Shown here piece by piece: positions 1 through 9,754 of a stretch of 64,000 nucleotides of DNA. This DNA comes from Arcanobacterium_A hippocoleae_A. Lineage in GTDB: Bacteria > Actinomycetota > Actinomycetes > Actinomycetales > Actinomycetaceae. The DNA is taken from assembly GCA_040360365.1 (NCBI GenBank), contig CP136412.1; one strand, given 5' to 3'. A program made the position numbers and the translations under genes. Under the pieces are notes generated by a model. It searched no databases. It saw only the letters and a program-made list of their open reading frames with translations, and had not been told where the DNA came from. How positions within the stretch are numbered: the stretch's first letter is position 1; the number at the start of each line of letters is the position of its first letter.

Positions 1-66
1 ATGCGTAAGTTCTTTCTGCAAAGCAGAACTTGTAAAATATGAAACATCTGAAATTGAAATTAGATA

Positions 67-75
67 TTATCCACA
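67..75 (+). promoter_or_regulatory. perfect DnaA box
   Basis: TTATCCACA matches the consensus DnaA box exactly, 70 bases upstream of the parA start. It fits DnaA control of parAB or proximity to oriC. A single 9-mer can occur by chance. Confidence 0.5.
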
Positions 76-145
76 GGTGTGTTCGTGAGTGTAAACAAAA
101 AATATATCAGATGTATATTTGAAGATAGCAATATAAGGAGCAGTC

Positions 146-1096
146 GTGGCGGATTTACGCAAAAATGAAGGAGACGAATCTTTGAATCATTTTCCAGAGA
201 ATACGCGTGAATCAAATCCGAACGATTTAGAATCTCCATTAGCAGCACAATTAACTATCGATCGAAAGCTGCTGCAAAAATTAAGAGCACGCCATTTAAA
301 AACCGAGCGGTACTCGGGTAATAACTGTTGCGAATCAAAAAGGGGAGTCGGAAAGACTACTTCGGCAGTAAGTATTGCCGCGTCCTTAGCGCAGAATAAT
401 TTACGGGTAGTAGTTATTGATGCAGATCCGCAAGGGAATGCGTCAACAGCTTTAGGTGTTGCGCATACCGTCGGAACTAAATCAATATATGAAGTAATCT
501 CCGGGCAGCTTTCTATTTTCGAAACCTTAGTTCAATCTCCGCATTTTGAAAATCTCGCTGTCGTACCTTCAACGATTGATTTATCATCAGTGGAAATTGA
601 GTTAGTACAGAATGAAAATCGCGAATATCGGCTTCGCAATGCAGTTCAAGAGTATTTGCATGTTTCACGTGAAACGGATATTACTCCCGATTATGTGATT
701 ATTGATTGTCCGCCGTCACTGGGGATGCTCACATTAAATGCATTAGTAGCTGCGGATGAGATTCTAATTCCGATACAAACTGAGTATTACGCGCTTGAAG
801 GGCTAACGCAATTAATAAAGACTATTCAAAACGTAAAAGAGAAATTGCAGCCTGATTTGCGCGTATCAACTATTTTATTAACGATGTATGATAAGCGGAC
901 AAATTTAGCACAGGATGTCGCAGCTGAAGTGCGTGAATTTTTTCCAAATGAAACACTAAGCGTTGAAATTCCGCGTTCGGTGCGCATTTCAGAAGCTCCC
1001 AGCTTTGGTCAGACAATTATTACATACGATCCGCGATCTACTGGCGCAATTGCCTATCTTGCTGCTGCAAAAGAAATCGCAGAACGAGCTGAGTGA
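146..1096 (+). CDS. parA: chromosome partitioning ATPase ParA (two compensating frameshifts)
   Basis: ParA/Soj-type ATPase that segregates the chromosome by acting on ParB-parS complexes over the nucleoid. GVGKTT (residues 67-72), DADPQGNAS, IIDCPPSLGMLTLNAL and PIQTEYYALEGL are typical of the family. The GTG start has an SD, AAGGAG, at 135-140. The residues just before GVGKTT do not fit the family, but the expected TRVITVANQKGG is present in the +1 frame between an A5 run (298-302, one A too many) and a G4 run (342-345, one G short). Two indels therefore cancel and scramble about 15 residues, including half of the P-loop. It is the first gene of parAB, and a parS site lies inside it. Confidence 0.93.
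   Translation: MADLRKNEGDESLNHFPENTRESNPNDLESPLAAQLTIDRKLLQKLRARHLKTERYSGNNCCESKRGVGKTTSAVSIAASLAQNNLRVVVIDADPQGNASTALGVAHTVGTKSIYEVISGQLSIFETLVQSPHFENLAVVPSTIDLSSVEIELVQNENREYRLRNAVQEYLHVSRETDITPDYVIIDCPPSLGMLTLNALVAADEILIPIQTEYYALEGLTQLIKTIQNVKEKLQPDLRVSTILLTMYDKRTNLAQDVAAEVREFFPNETLSVEIPRSVRISEAPSFGQTIITYDPRSTGAIAYLAAAKEIAERAE
661..676. other. parS: parS site 1 (inside parA)
   Basis: TGTTTCACGTGAAACG matches the 16-bp parS consensus (TGTTTCACGTGAAACA) except for the last base. It sits inside the parA coding sequence, where ParB would nucleate. In known bacteria parS sites cluster near oriC, which places this window close to the origin. Confidence 0.93.
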
Positions 1097-1101
1097 AGCA
1101 A

Positions 1102-1117
1102 TGTTTCACGTGAAACG
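1102..1117. other. parS: parS site 2 (parA-parB intergenic)
   Basis: A second copy of TGTTTCACGTGAAACG, identical to the first, begins 5 bases after the parA stop and 55 bases before parB. Bound ParB could also affect parB transcription from here. Confidence 0.93.
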
Positions 1118-1172
1118 GTAACTATTAATAATCAATACCTGGTTCAATTCCAACACAATCCAAGGAGTATAA

Positions 1173-2402
1173 ATGGCAGAGCGCCGGCGCGGTTTGGGAC
1201 GCGGGATTAGTGCGTTAATTCCCGAAAGTCAAAAAGAACAAAAAATAGTCCGATCGATGTTTTTTCAGTAAACCGCCGACGGTAACTGAAACAACGGCGA
1301 AAAAATAGTTAACGATACCGCCGCTGGAAAACAGGAAAATTCAAACGCGGCGAAAGGAGCGGAAAAACTGGAAGCAACGGAGCAGTCAAAAAAGAAACAG
1401 TTTCAATGCAAAAAATACTGGCCTGCATGATACTTCGCACTCTGTGGAAATAAATCATAATGAACCAGCTGAAACGCAAAATCAGCGGGCGAAAACACAA
1501 ACTAAAAAGAAAGAAAACCGGATTGATTCTGCGGTAAATAAAAAAGAAGAAAAGCAGAACCAGGAATTGCTTCCAGTGCCGGGAGTTACGTTTGGGGAAA
1601 TTCCACTTGCGCAAATTGTGCCGAATACGAAACAACCGCGCCAAATTTTTGATGAAGAAGATCTTGAAGAACTTGCAGCTTCAATTAAAGAAGTTGGTGT
1701 GCTGCAGCCAATCGTAGTTCGCCCGCTTTCGGCACCGCTGGCTGAAGCTCCGATAGCGCGTTACGAACTAATTATGGGTGAACGGAGATGGCGCGCATCG
1801 CAATTAGCTGCGCAAAAACAGTTCCAGCAATTGTTCGTCGGACTGAAGATGAAGATTTGCTCCGAGATGCGTTGCTCGAAAATCTTCATCGTGCGCAACT
1901 TAACGCCCTTGAAGAAGCTGCAGCATATCAGCAGCTGCTTGAAGATTTTCAATGCACACAGGAAGAACTATCACGCCGAATCGCACGCTCGCGCCCGCAA
2001 ATTTCAAATACACTTCGGCTGCTAAAGTTACCCGCATTAGTTCAGCGGCGTGTTGCTTCCGGAGTGCTTTCCGCCGGGCATGCGAGAGCACTTCTTGCAT
2101 TGCCGGACCCAGCAGAAATGGAGCAAGTAGCACAACGTATTGTTGCTGAAGGTTTGTCAGTACGGGCAACGGAAGAACTGGTAGCACTCGGTGCGGGAAG
2201 TAATGAAGATAAAATTGAACGGCGGGTGCGGACAAAAATTGTGCAGCCGGAACTTGCAGAAGTAGCTTCACGTCTCGGAGAGCGATTAGAGACACGCGTT
2301 AAAGTTCAGATGGGGTTGCGAAAAGGGAAAATTACGATTGACTTTGCTTCGTATGAAGATTTAAATCGAATTCTTTCGGTTTTGCACGAAGAGACAATAT
2401 AA
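1173..2402 (+). CDS. parB: chromosome partitioning protein ParB (multiply frameshifted)
   Basis: Centromere-binding CTPase ParB, which binds parS and spreads. The ATG at 1173 has the SD AAGGAG at 1162-1167. The N-terminus MAERRRGLGRGISALIP is a classic ParB start. The ParB core follows: IVPNTKQPRQIFDEEDLEELAAS, IKEVGVLQPIVVRP, GERRWRA, then DEDLLRDALLENLHRAQLNALEEA and the HTH region (ELSRRIARSRPQISNTLRLLKLP). At least three reading-frame changes are needed: around 1225-1320 (A and T runs), near 1390, and at the A5 run near 1813-1817 just after GERRWRA. The net length of 410 codons is slightly longer than usual because of a low-complexity Lys/Gln/Asn linker. An essential-type gene broken this often argues for consensus error. 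Confidence 0.9.
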
Positions 2403-2451
2403 AATGAAAAGGTCATAATCAACTGGGTAATGACGAACTTTTATGCGAATA

Positions 2452-2494
2452 AAATATTGGCGGTTAATAACATTTGTTTTAACCGCCAATATTT
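2452..2494. terminator. hairpin between convergent parB and trxB
   Basis: Perfect 16-bp stem (AAATATTGGCGGTTAA with its complement) and an 11-nt loop, 50 bases after the parB stop. There is no clear U tract. The position between convergent genes suggests a bidirectional terminator. Confidence 0.6.
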
Positions 2495-2751
2495 ATACGT
2501 GCTGCAAAGAAAGCACAATATAAATCTCCATTTATCTCCGCAGTAAACGGCAAAATATGGGGATTAAGTGATTGCTTTTTCATTGCCCAGTAGCGAAGTA
2601 ATTTTTATCCAGCTGCCTGAGAATTAGATAATTCATAAAATCAGAAATTTCCGACGGTGTTTGAAGCATTTAAATTATTCTGTCAAAAAATTGTTCACTA
2701 AATGAAATGAACAATTAAATTCGAATCAAACGTGAGCGGAAACTTTGAGAA
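2495..2751. other. intergenic, no supported gene
   Basis: AT-rich stretch between the parB terminator and the end of trxB. A short minus-strand reading frame (2580-2669) has no SD and no recognisable family. I see no RNA gene or repeat. Confidence 0.4.
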
Positions 2752-3690
2752 TTACAATTCCTGGTTACCGAGATAATCCTGTGCATCTATCGCAGCTGCA
2801 CAGCCGGAACCTGCCGCAGTGATTGCCTGACGGTAGTGATGGTCTACTACATCGCCGCACGCAAATACTCCGGGGATGTTGGTTGCAGTACTTGGTGCAG
2901 CAACTTTAATGTAACCATTGGCGTCAAGTTCAACTTCATTTGCAACAAGACGTGAGCGCGGCTCGTGACCAATAGCAACAAACAAACCGTTAGCTGCAAG
3001 CTCAGACGTACTGCCGTCAACAGTATTTTCCAAGGTTAAAGATTTAAGCTTTCCGTTTTCGTCGCCATTAATTGCAGTAACTTTTGAGTTCCAGTGCAGC
3101 TCAATATTTTCAGTTGCAAGCAGTCGATCGGCTAACACTTTTGAAGCACGCAGTTCGTCGCGGCGATGAATAAGATGTACTGTTGTTCCAAAACGGGAAA
3201 GGAAAAGTGCTTCGGTAGCGGCAGAATCACCTCCGCCGACTACTGCAATTTCTTGCCTTTTGAAGAAAAAACCATCACAAGTAGCACAGTATGAAACACC
3301 TTTTCCGGAAAACTTTGTTTCATCTGTAAGCCCAAGTTTCTTATAGGCTGAACCTAAAGCGAGAATAACAGTTTTTGCGCGGTATTCAGAATCTTGGGTC
3401 TTAATGATTTTAATTTTTTCATTTAAAGCAACATCAACTGCATCTTCATATTCAACTTCTGCACCGAACTTTTCAGCTTGCTCCTGCATTTTATCCATCA
3501 GTTCCGGCCCGATGATTCCCTCTGGCCAGCCAGGGAAATTTTCAACTTCGGTGGTGGTCATTAATGCACCGCCCGGATTAAGAGCACCGGCAAGTACAAG
3601 CGGTTTGAGACCGGCACGGGCAGTATAAATTGCGGCAGTCCAGCCTGCAGGCCCAGATCCAATAATTACTACGTCACGAATATCGGACAT
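2752..3690 (-). CDS. trxB: thioredoxin reductase TrxB
   Basis: NADPH-dependent flavoenzyme that reduces thioredoxin. Intact, 312 aa, the usual length. FAD-binding GSGPAGWTAAIYTARAG is at residues 11-27, the redox pair CATC at 135-138, NADPH-binding VVGGGDSAATEA follows, and the C-terminal FAD motif GVFACGDVVD is present. It lies at the downstream end of the minus-strand block carrying the pseudokinase and DUF6049 genes. No trxA follows it, unlike many actinobacteria where trxA and trxB are adjacent. Confidence 0.97.
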   Translation of the reverse strand: MSDIRDVVIIGSGPAGWTAAIYTARAGLKPLVLAGALNPGGALMTTTEVENFPGWPEGIIGPELMDKMQEQAEKFGAEVEYEDAVDVALNEKIKIIKTQDSEYRAKTVILALGSAYKKLGLTDETKFSGKGVSYCATCDGFFFKRQEIAVVGGGDSAATEALFLSRFGTTVHLIHRRDELRASKVLADRLLATENIELHWNSKVTAINGDENGKLKSLTLENTVDGSTSELAANGLFVAIGHEPRSRLVANEVELDANGYIKVAAPSTATNIPGVFACGDVVDHHYRQAITAAGSGCAAAIDAQDYLGNQEL

Positions 3691-3812
3691 TGTTCCTCGC
3701 TATCTTAAATGGTAAAAATATAACGACTCGGTTTTTATTTAAAAACGAAAGCTGACTTCCAGAAAAGCTTGTGAAAAGAAAAATATTAAAACACGAAAAG
3801 TAGTTAAATATT

Positions 3813-6363
3813 TTACTTCAACATTATTTCAACGATTTCTGCGCGGTTTTCATTCCCGGTGCGGGGAATTAAATCAATCCAAAGAAGAAATTGTTTCGTT
3901 TTTACAGATTCGGGAGCTTTTAACGAAACCGTCGGTGTAAAACTTGCCTCAGCAATATGCGGTGCAGTTTGCAGCATCGCTCCCGAAAGTTCCGTTTCCG
4001 GGGTTAATGCTTTCCACTGGATTTTTCCGCCTTGTGAACGTGTATAAACGGTAATCTCGCTAATTTCAGTCTCGTCTTTTAACGTAACCAGAAGACCAAG
4101 TTTGCTGCGGTTGTACACACTTTGGTTAATGAACCACCAGCTGCTCCAGGCAGAATCTGGATTTCGGTCATATACGCGCGGGATTCCGGCTTTTAGCGCG
4201 GCAACATCAGCATTTCCGTCGGCAAGTAAATTTGAATCAGAAGAAATAAGTTCGACGGAATCAATAATCGCCGGCGCAGCAAGATCAGGTACGGGGGCGG
4301 CCGGTTTATTTTCTTCACCATTTTGTGCTGCCGGAGTATCAGCTGCACTATTTTGGGTATCAGATACGCCGTAATCAGTCTGTTCGAGCGGTTGGAATAC
4401 CCGCCAAAAACCAAAAATCAGGGCAAGCGTAATTAAAGCGAAGAAAAATAGCAGCACAACATTTGAAATATTTCGGCGGCGGTTTTCCTGCGGCTTTAGT
4501 TTTTCCTGCAGCTCAGCCGGGGAAGCAGGTTCAGCTGCTGCGCGCTTTTTATTTTCCGGAGCAGTGTTCAGCTCTTTGATCTTTGCGCTGATCTTTCTGC
4601 GGTTCTTTTTGTATCGACGGAATCTGGAAAAGAAACTGCTGACTGTGCGGCAGTAGATTCTTGTTTTTCCCTCCGGAATTATCAGGTTTTTGGTCTGTTT
4701 CCGCTTTCGCCGGTGCGGAATCTACATTTGGATACGCATTTTCCGAAGCTGTATCCGGATGTGCTGCTGCAATAATTTCGTTTGCGGCAACTGGAGGAAA
4801 AACAGTATTTTCTGGTTCAATTTCGGAAGCCGAACTCGGATGGTCTATTTCAGGATTAACAGTTTCCGGAAAAGCAGTATTCTTTTGTGTTGTCTCCGGG
4901 ATTTGCTCCTGATTTAAGTCTGAATTTGAATCAGGATTTATCTCTGGAACTGAATCATTTTGTGAAATAGCGGAAACAGCGGAAAGATTCTCGCTGGGAA
5001 CAGATAATGTTTCTTCATCTGCAGCAGCCGTGCTCATCTCAGCAGCCGCGTCCGTCTCGGCAGCAATCGCTGTTTTCGCAGCTGAATCTTCCGGATTTGA
5101 AACTTCCTGATTTTCTTCCATTTCAATATCGGCTGCCGATTTCGTCCCCGGTTCTGTTTCCGGTTGCATCTCTGCTTCGGCGGCGGAAAAATCAACGAAA
5201 GAATCCGCTGTTTCTGCTGCATTCTTTGTTTCTGCTGCATCTGCTGGATCTTGATTTAAACTTTCCTGCGCCGCAGGCGTGAAATCGGAAGCCGCAGTAT
5301 CACGAAGGCTCGGCCATGCCGGAGCACTGCTCAGTGCGGCAGAATCGGCTGCTGCAAGATCAAGGGGAAATCCGGGGTGCAATAATTCTGTGCGGTCGCT
5401 CTCAGCGGCGGAAAGGGAATTTTGCGCGGTAACGGGAACGCCGGAATCATGCTGCGGCGCACCAGGCGCAGAAACACCAGACTTTGCTCCTGTTTTCCCG
5501 CCGGTTGGCAAAGCCGCAAGATAACTGGAGATTAAACTATCATCCCAAGGAGCGAGCAGCCGCATAAAATCGCCGGCGGATTGCGGGCCGTTACCATTTA
5601 CTTCGTTATTGAGCACATCAATCAATTGCTGCGCATATCTGCCGTTCACAGCCTTTTCCCGCGCTTGATAAACAATTGAATCATGTTCTGCCGGATCTGC
5701 TGGAAAATCACGTGCCAGCAGCAAAGACGCAAGAAAAACTACAAGCCCGCGGGCTTCGGAACGGTCCAGTTCCTCGCTTGAACGATTAAAACTTGCACCG
5801 TGAAGCGGCCCCAGCACACCAAGACCGTCGACAATGACTTGATCAGAGTCAGTGAGATAGATGCTGTCGGCGCTAAGATGCAGCGAACGAATTCCAAAGT
5901 GCCGCGCATTAGTAATCACACGTGAAAGCTGCCCCAGCACAGCATGTACGAAGCTTGCAGGAATATCTTTTCCAGAAAAAACAATATCGTTTTCAGAATG
6001 ATCTAAATCACGATTTGTCTCGCGGGGAGAAATATTTCGCTGAAAATCTGAAAGCACATCAAAAAGCCGTGTACCCAACGGAAATTCGGTAAAAATCACC
6101 GTATTCTCCGGCGAATCCTCGATGCTGATGATTGAGACAGCATGCGTATCGGTAAAAAGCGATGCGCGCCGTGCGCCATCTACAGCAGCAGCACGGTTTG
6201 GATTATCTGAATTTATTACGATTGCGCGAAGCTGCCGCGAAAGCACAGTATCATGTGCAATCCAGCTAGAAATCTGCGGTGCAGTATAAGTAAGCTGTGT
6301 TTTCTCCGTAAGCTTGTAGCGTTCTGCAATTAGCTGCTGAGGAGCGCTATTTTCCAAATCCAT
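3813..6363 (-). CDS. MurJ-partner-type pseudokinase with TM helix and extracellular discoidin-like domain (frameshifted)
   Basis: About 849 aa after repair. An N-terminal protein-kinase-like domain (about 1-285) lacks catalytic motifs: the HRD position reads SLHLSADSIYL and the DFG position reads DGLG, so it is a pseudokinase. A long Ala/Glu/Ser acidic linker (about 300-560), a basic stretch, one TM helix (about 636-655, LLFFFALITLALIFGFW) and a C-terminal domain resembling F5/8-type discoidin or galactose-binding domains (NPDSAWSSWWF, ISEITVYTRS) follow. This layout matches the non-flippase half of mycobacterial MviN, whose pseudokinase binds FhaA to control peptidoglycan synthesis (established for that protein). 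One extra base in the T5 run at 4664-4668 splits it. The 5' neighbour should be murJ, which is missing. Confidence 0.72.
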
Positions 6364-6516
6364 TTCTCCGGTTATCTCAGTGTGAACAATTACTTCAGTA
6401 TTATCAGCATTTTGCGTCTAATTCTACCTGTTACAGCGCAATCTATCTTTGAAGCACCGCTGCTAATCGCCAGATGTGGCAAGTGAGACTTTATTGCACT
6501 GAAACGGTTGCAGATT

Positions 6517-6550
6517 GCAGATGTTTTCGGCAGGAAAAGAAAACATCTGC
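6517..6550. terminator. 12-bp perfect hairpin between DUF6049 and pseudokinase genes
   Basis: GCAGATGTTTTC pairs perfectly with GAAAACATCTGC around a 10-nt loop, in the roughly 270-bp gap where murJ would be expected. It has no U tract, so it may be a terminator or a processing site. Confidence 0.45.
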
Positions 6551-6631
6551 GCCCAGGAAATATCCGCTGCAGATAACGCAATATCGGTTATCCGCTTACT
6601 TTATCTACATCCAAATTATGTGCAGGCAAAT

Positions 6632-8922
6632 TTATTTTGCGGCAGCATCCGAGTTCGCGAAATCAATTTCTTGCTGCGTCATCGGCTTTGCGCGACGGCC
6701 GTCTTTCACCGACCGGTAAATCCCGTAAACTAAAATGATTCCGAAAAAAGTGGCGATAATAGCAGTTCCAATATTTTCCCAATCAGCGCGAATCCGCATA
6801 TTTAAATATCCGTGCGCATCCAAATCATTGCCGTCGGCATCAAGAATTCGTAAAAGCACACGAATATTTCCCGATCCGTGCGCTTTTACCGGTACAGAAA
6901 TACTTGTGGTCTGGTTTGCCGGCAATACGGCTTGCGCAGTTTTATCGCTGCTCAGCCGATTATCTGGTGAAACAAGATCGATTTGAACCTGGACATCATT
7001 ATGAAAATTATTCGCAATACGCACCGGAAGCGACGAACTTTCTGAAATCATATTGATTGTGGAACTTGGTTCAAAAACAAGCCCTGTTTTGATGGATTCA
7101 ATTTTAAAAACACGATCTAAATATTGTGCAAATTCTTTTGGTTTCCCGCGCCATGCGGCAGATAAAGCCGTAAGCGACTTCCGGTTTGCAAAAGAAAGGA
7201 AAGTGTTGAAATTTGTGAAAATGCGCGCTTTTTGTAAAAAGACTTTTCGGCATTCAATAGTTCTGAAATCTCTGCCGGACTAATCGGCGCGTTTGCGGCA
7301 GTAGCGGCATTAAGCTTTTCCGGCGTGAACTGCGCCGAATCTGGGATTTCCCGAATCGGTGCTTTATCGTTCACAATAGCTGAAAGTGAACCGGCAGAAA
7401 GCCATGGCGCCTGCGTTAATGCTTTAACAGCTTTGGCTGTCTCGTTTTCTAACCGCTGATTTTGCTGCTGGTTTGCTACAGTACGCGGAACTTGCACAAG
7501 CAGCGGGCGGGAATAATTAGGTGCTTCATTGAAATGAATCGCGGAAAGTGCGAGGGAAACTTGTGCCCGGTCGTTCAAGGAAAGATTAATTCCCTGCAAA
7601 TCTTGATAGGTAGTGAGCCGGCCCTGGAGTGCTGCGGAGATTTGGTCGTTACTTAACAGCAGGGTAAAGGCTTGTTCCGACGGGTTTTCTGCTGGTATTG
7701 CATTGCCGTTGGGGAAGTGCTGCGCGGAGCAGTACCGTCGGGATGTAACGAAACTTTCCGGGTGGCTTCCTGAGTGTAGAAAAATTCGTGAGCAGTAGAC
7801 CGTTGCGCACCCGGAACTATTGCTGTATGCACCCCAAGCGCTGCAAGTTCCTGCAGTTCTTTAAGGTTCGGCGGTCCTTGCAAAAAACTGATTTTTTCAG
7901 GTGAAAACGCTTTCCCTGCAGCCGAAGAATTCTGGATTGATGAGCTAAGTGCGAAAGCTTCCGATAATTTTTCCGAATGGTTTGCACTAATTAATGCCTG
8001 GATATCAATATCTGCGTACGGAAGCAGATATTTTCCGGCAGCATCCGCAGAGTTAATCGTTTGCGCAAGCGGTAAATTTTCGAGCAGCCACGGGTCAGCA
8101 AAATAGTTTACTCCCGGCAAGTTAAAAGTATTGATTGTCTTTTGAATCTTTTGCGCAGTATCTGGAGTTATTGCAGTGTTTTTGGAAATTTTTTTCCAGC
8201 AAAATATCGGTAATGCTCGGTTGTGCAAGAATTTCAGCAGAGTTCAAACTAAGCGGAAAAACTACAGAAACCGGCATTGGTGCAAGCTGCTCATCGGCGG
8301 CAGCGACGGTCACAGAACGGTCGCAAAGATTATTGCGGGTTGTGTTTGCAGGTACTTTTGGATTTGCTGAAACTGCACATGCTTCAACACCGCGGGGCCC
8401 CCAGCCGAATCTTGCGGTTGACCAGGGGATATGCGCTCGCGGGACCTGCACTTTTATGCGTTTTATTTCGCCTGCAGGTATTTTTACGTCCGTCGGAAAA
8501 GAAAACAATGGCTTAGCGGTGATTACATTATTCATCCAATAGTAGAGCAGATACTGCGAGTTAGCCGGGGTTCGCTGCGCTCCGACGGCAATTTCTTTTA
8601 ATGGAACTTCTTGATCTGTACCGTTTGAAATTTCGACGGTAAAAATCAAATCTGCACCGGGTGCGAGCCATGGACTGCTGAAATCAGAAATTTGCAATGA
8701 GAATTCGCCGGATTTGGTTGTCTGGCGGTGCGGCTGCTGATTTTTCTGTGAAATATTTTCCGGATGGGAAACTGGGAGCGGAGCAGCTTGTGCAGAAGAA
8801 ATTTCCGCAGAAGAAAGCAGCGGCAGGAAAAAGATTGTGAAAACAAGAAAAATGGTGCAAAGTACCGCCAGAATTCTCCATAGGGGGAAAGAAATCTGGG
8901 AAAAATTTGCTTTTCGTTGCAA
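6632..8922 (-). CDS. DUF6049-type secreted/membrane protein (three frameshifts)
   Basis: About 763 aa after repair. An N-terminal membrane or signal segment (RILAVLCTIFLVFTIFFLPLLSS) is followed by a large Ser/Ala-rich extracellular region and a C-terminal TM helix (ENIGTAIIATFFGIILVYGIY) with a short basic tail. This is the layout and position (between NUDIX and the murJ/pseudokinase genes) of the actinobacterial DUF6049 family, whose function is unknown; a link to murJ is inferred from synteny only. Three frame changes are needed: an A-run insertion near 8190-8197, a C-run loss near 7720, and an A/T-run loss near 7210-7226. The TTG start at 8922 is uncertain; the best SD, AAGGAG, lies about 35 bases further upstream. 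Confidence 0.7.
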
Positions 8923-9069
8923 GCAGCGGATGGCGGTGTCGTTATTCTGCTCCTTCTCGGATTAATCTTGTTCGGTATTTGGGAATTTTAGTATTGCCTG
9001 CACGTAAATTATGTCTTACGGAAGATACTGTAACTGTTTTAATCACGGATTTTAGCTACAAGCAGGATT

Positions 9070-9687
9070 CTAAATCTTAAACCGATATCGGGGTTGTGTT
9101 TTCCCGAAATGCGGTGTGTTTTTCGTAATACTTCGGGTGTGATTCGCGGCGGCGCCAGGCTGCAGCAACTCATATGCGGCCAAGACAATCTTCCGTTCAT
9201 TTGCGTATGCTAAACGTTCCCCAACTTGATCAATACGAACCCAGGCGACGTCTTCCGCTTCCTGATCAGGATCGTGTTCCACGGTTAACTTCCCGCTGAG
9301 CGCTTCGATTAAGAAGTGGTGCACTACTTTGTGGATGCGGGTGTAATTTCCGGAAAACCAGTAGTCGATTGAAGCCAGATGCCGCAGAACTCTGCCGTTT
9401 ATCCCAGTTTCTTCGCGCACTTCCCGCACGGCTGCCTGCTCGGCGGTTTCGTCGCCTTCAAGATGTCCTTTCGGCAGACACCATTCGAGCCGTTTGCTGC
9501 GGTTTCGGCGCGCAATAACGGCTACATATGCTGCCCCATTTTTTACCTGAATAACTACGCCGCCGGCAGAAGTTTCGTTAGAAACAGGCAGATTTTTATG
9601 TCGGTGGTATGTGCGCGCGCTGGCTGCCCGCTTCAAATAATGCGGGCCTCCCGTCCTCCCGCGCGGAGGTTTTGGTCTTTCTTCCAT
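9070..9687 (-). CDS. NUDIX hydrolase
   Basis: 205-aa pyrophosphohydrolase with a complete Nudix box, GHLEGDETAEQAAVREVREE followed by TGI, fitting Gx5Ex7REUxEExGU. The N-terminus is basic (KPPRGRTGG). It is divergent from pcnA, 67 bases away, a common actinobacterial arrangement. The substrate is unknown; neighbours give no more than a possible nucleotide-sanitising or RNA-related role. Confidence 0.92.
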   Translation of the reverse strand: MEERPKPPRGRTGGPHYLKRAASARTYHRHKNLPVSNETSAGGVVIQVKNGAAYVAVIARRNRSKRLEWCLPKGHLEGDETAEQAAVREVREETGINGRVLRHLASIDYWFSGNYTRIHKVVHHFLIEALSGKLTVEHDPDQEAEDVAWVRIDQVGERLAYANERKIVLAAYELLQPGAAANHTRSITKNTPHFGKTQPRYRFKI

Positions 9688-9754
9688 TGTAAGTCTGGTA
9701 GTGATTTTGGCTTAGGAAAGTGCTTCAGGATACGAAACATGGCACCCTTAGAGG

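Noticed and set aside
146..1096. programmed frameshifting in parA
   Set aside because: The changes are paired plus and minus errors at A5 and G4 runs, matching the general homopolymer pattern; no slippery site or stimulator is visible.
2580..2669. short minus-strand frame before trxB, extendable to about 65 aa with a frameshift
   Set aside because: Protein-like in feel, but no SD, no family and it would run into the terminator.
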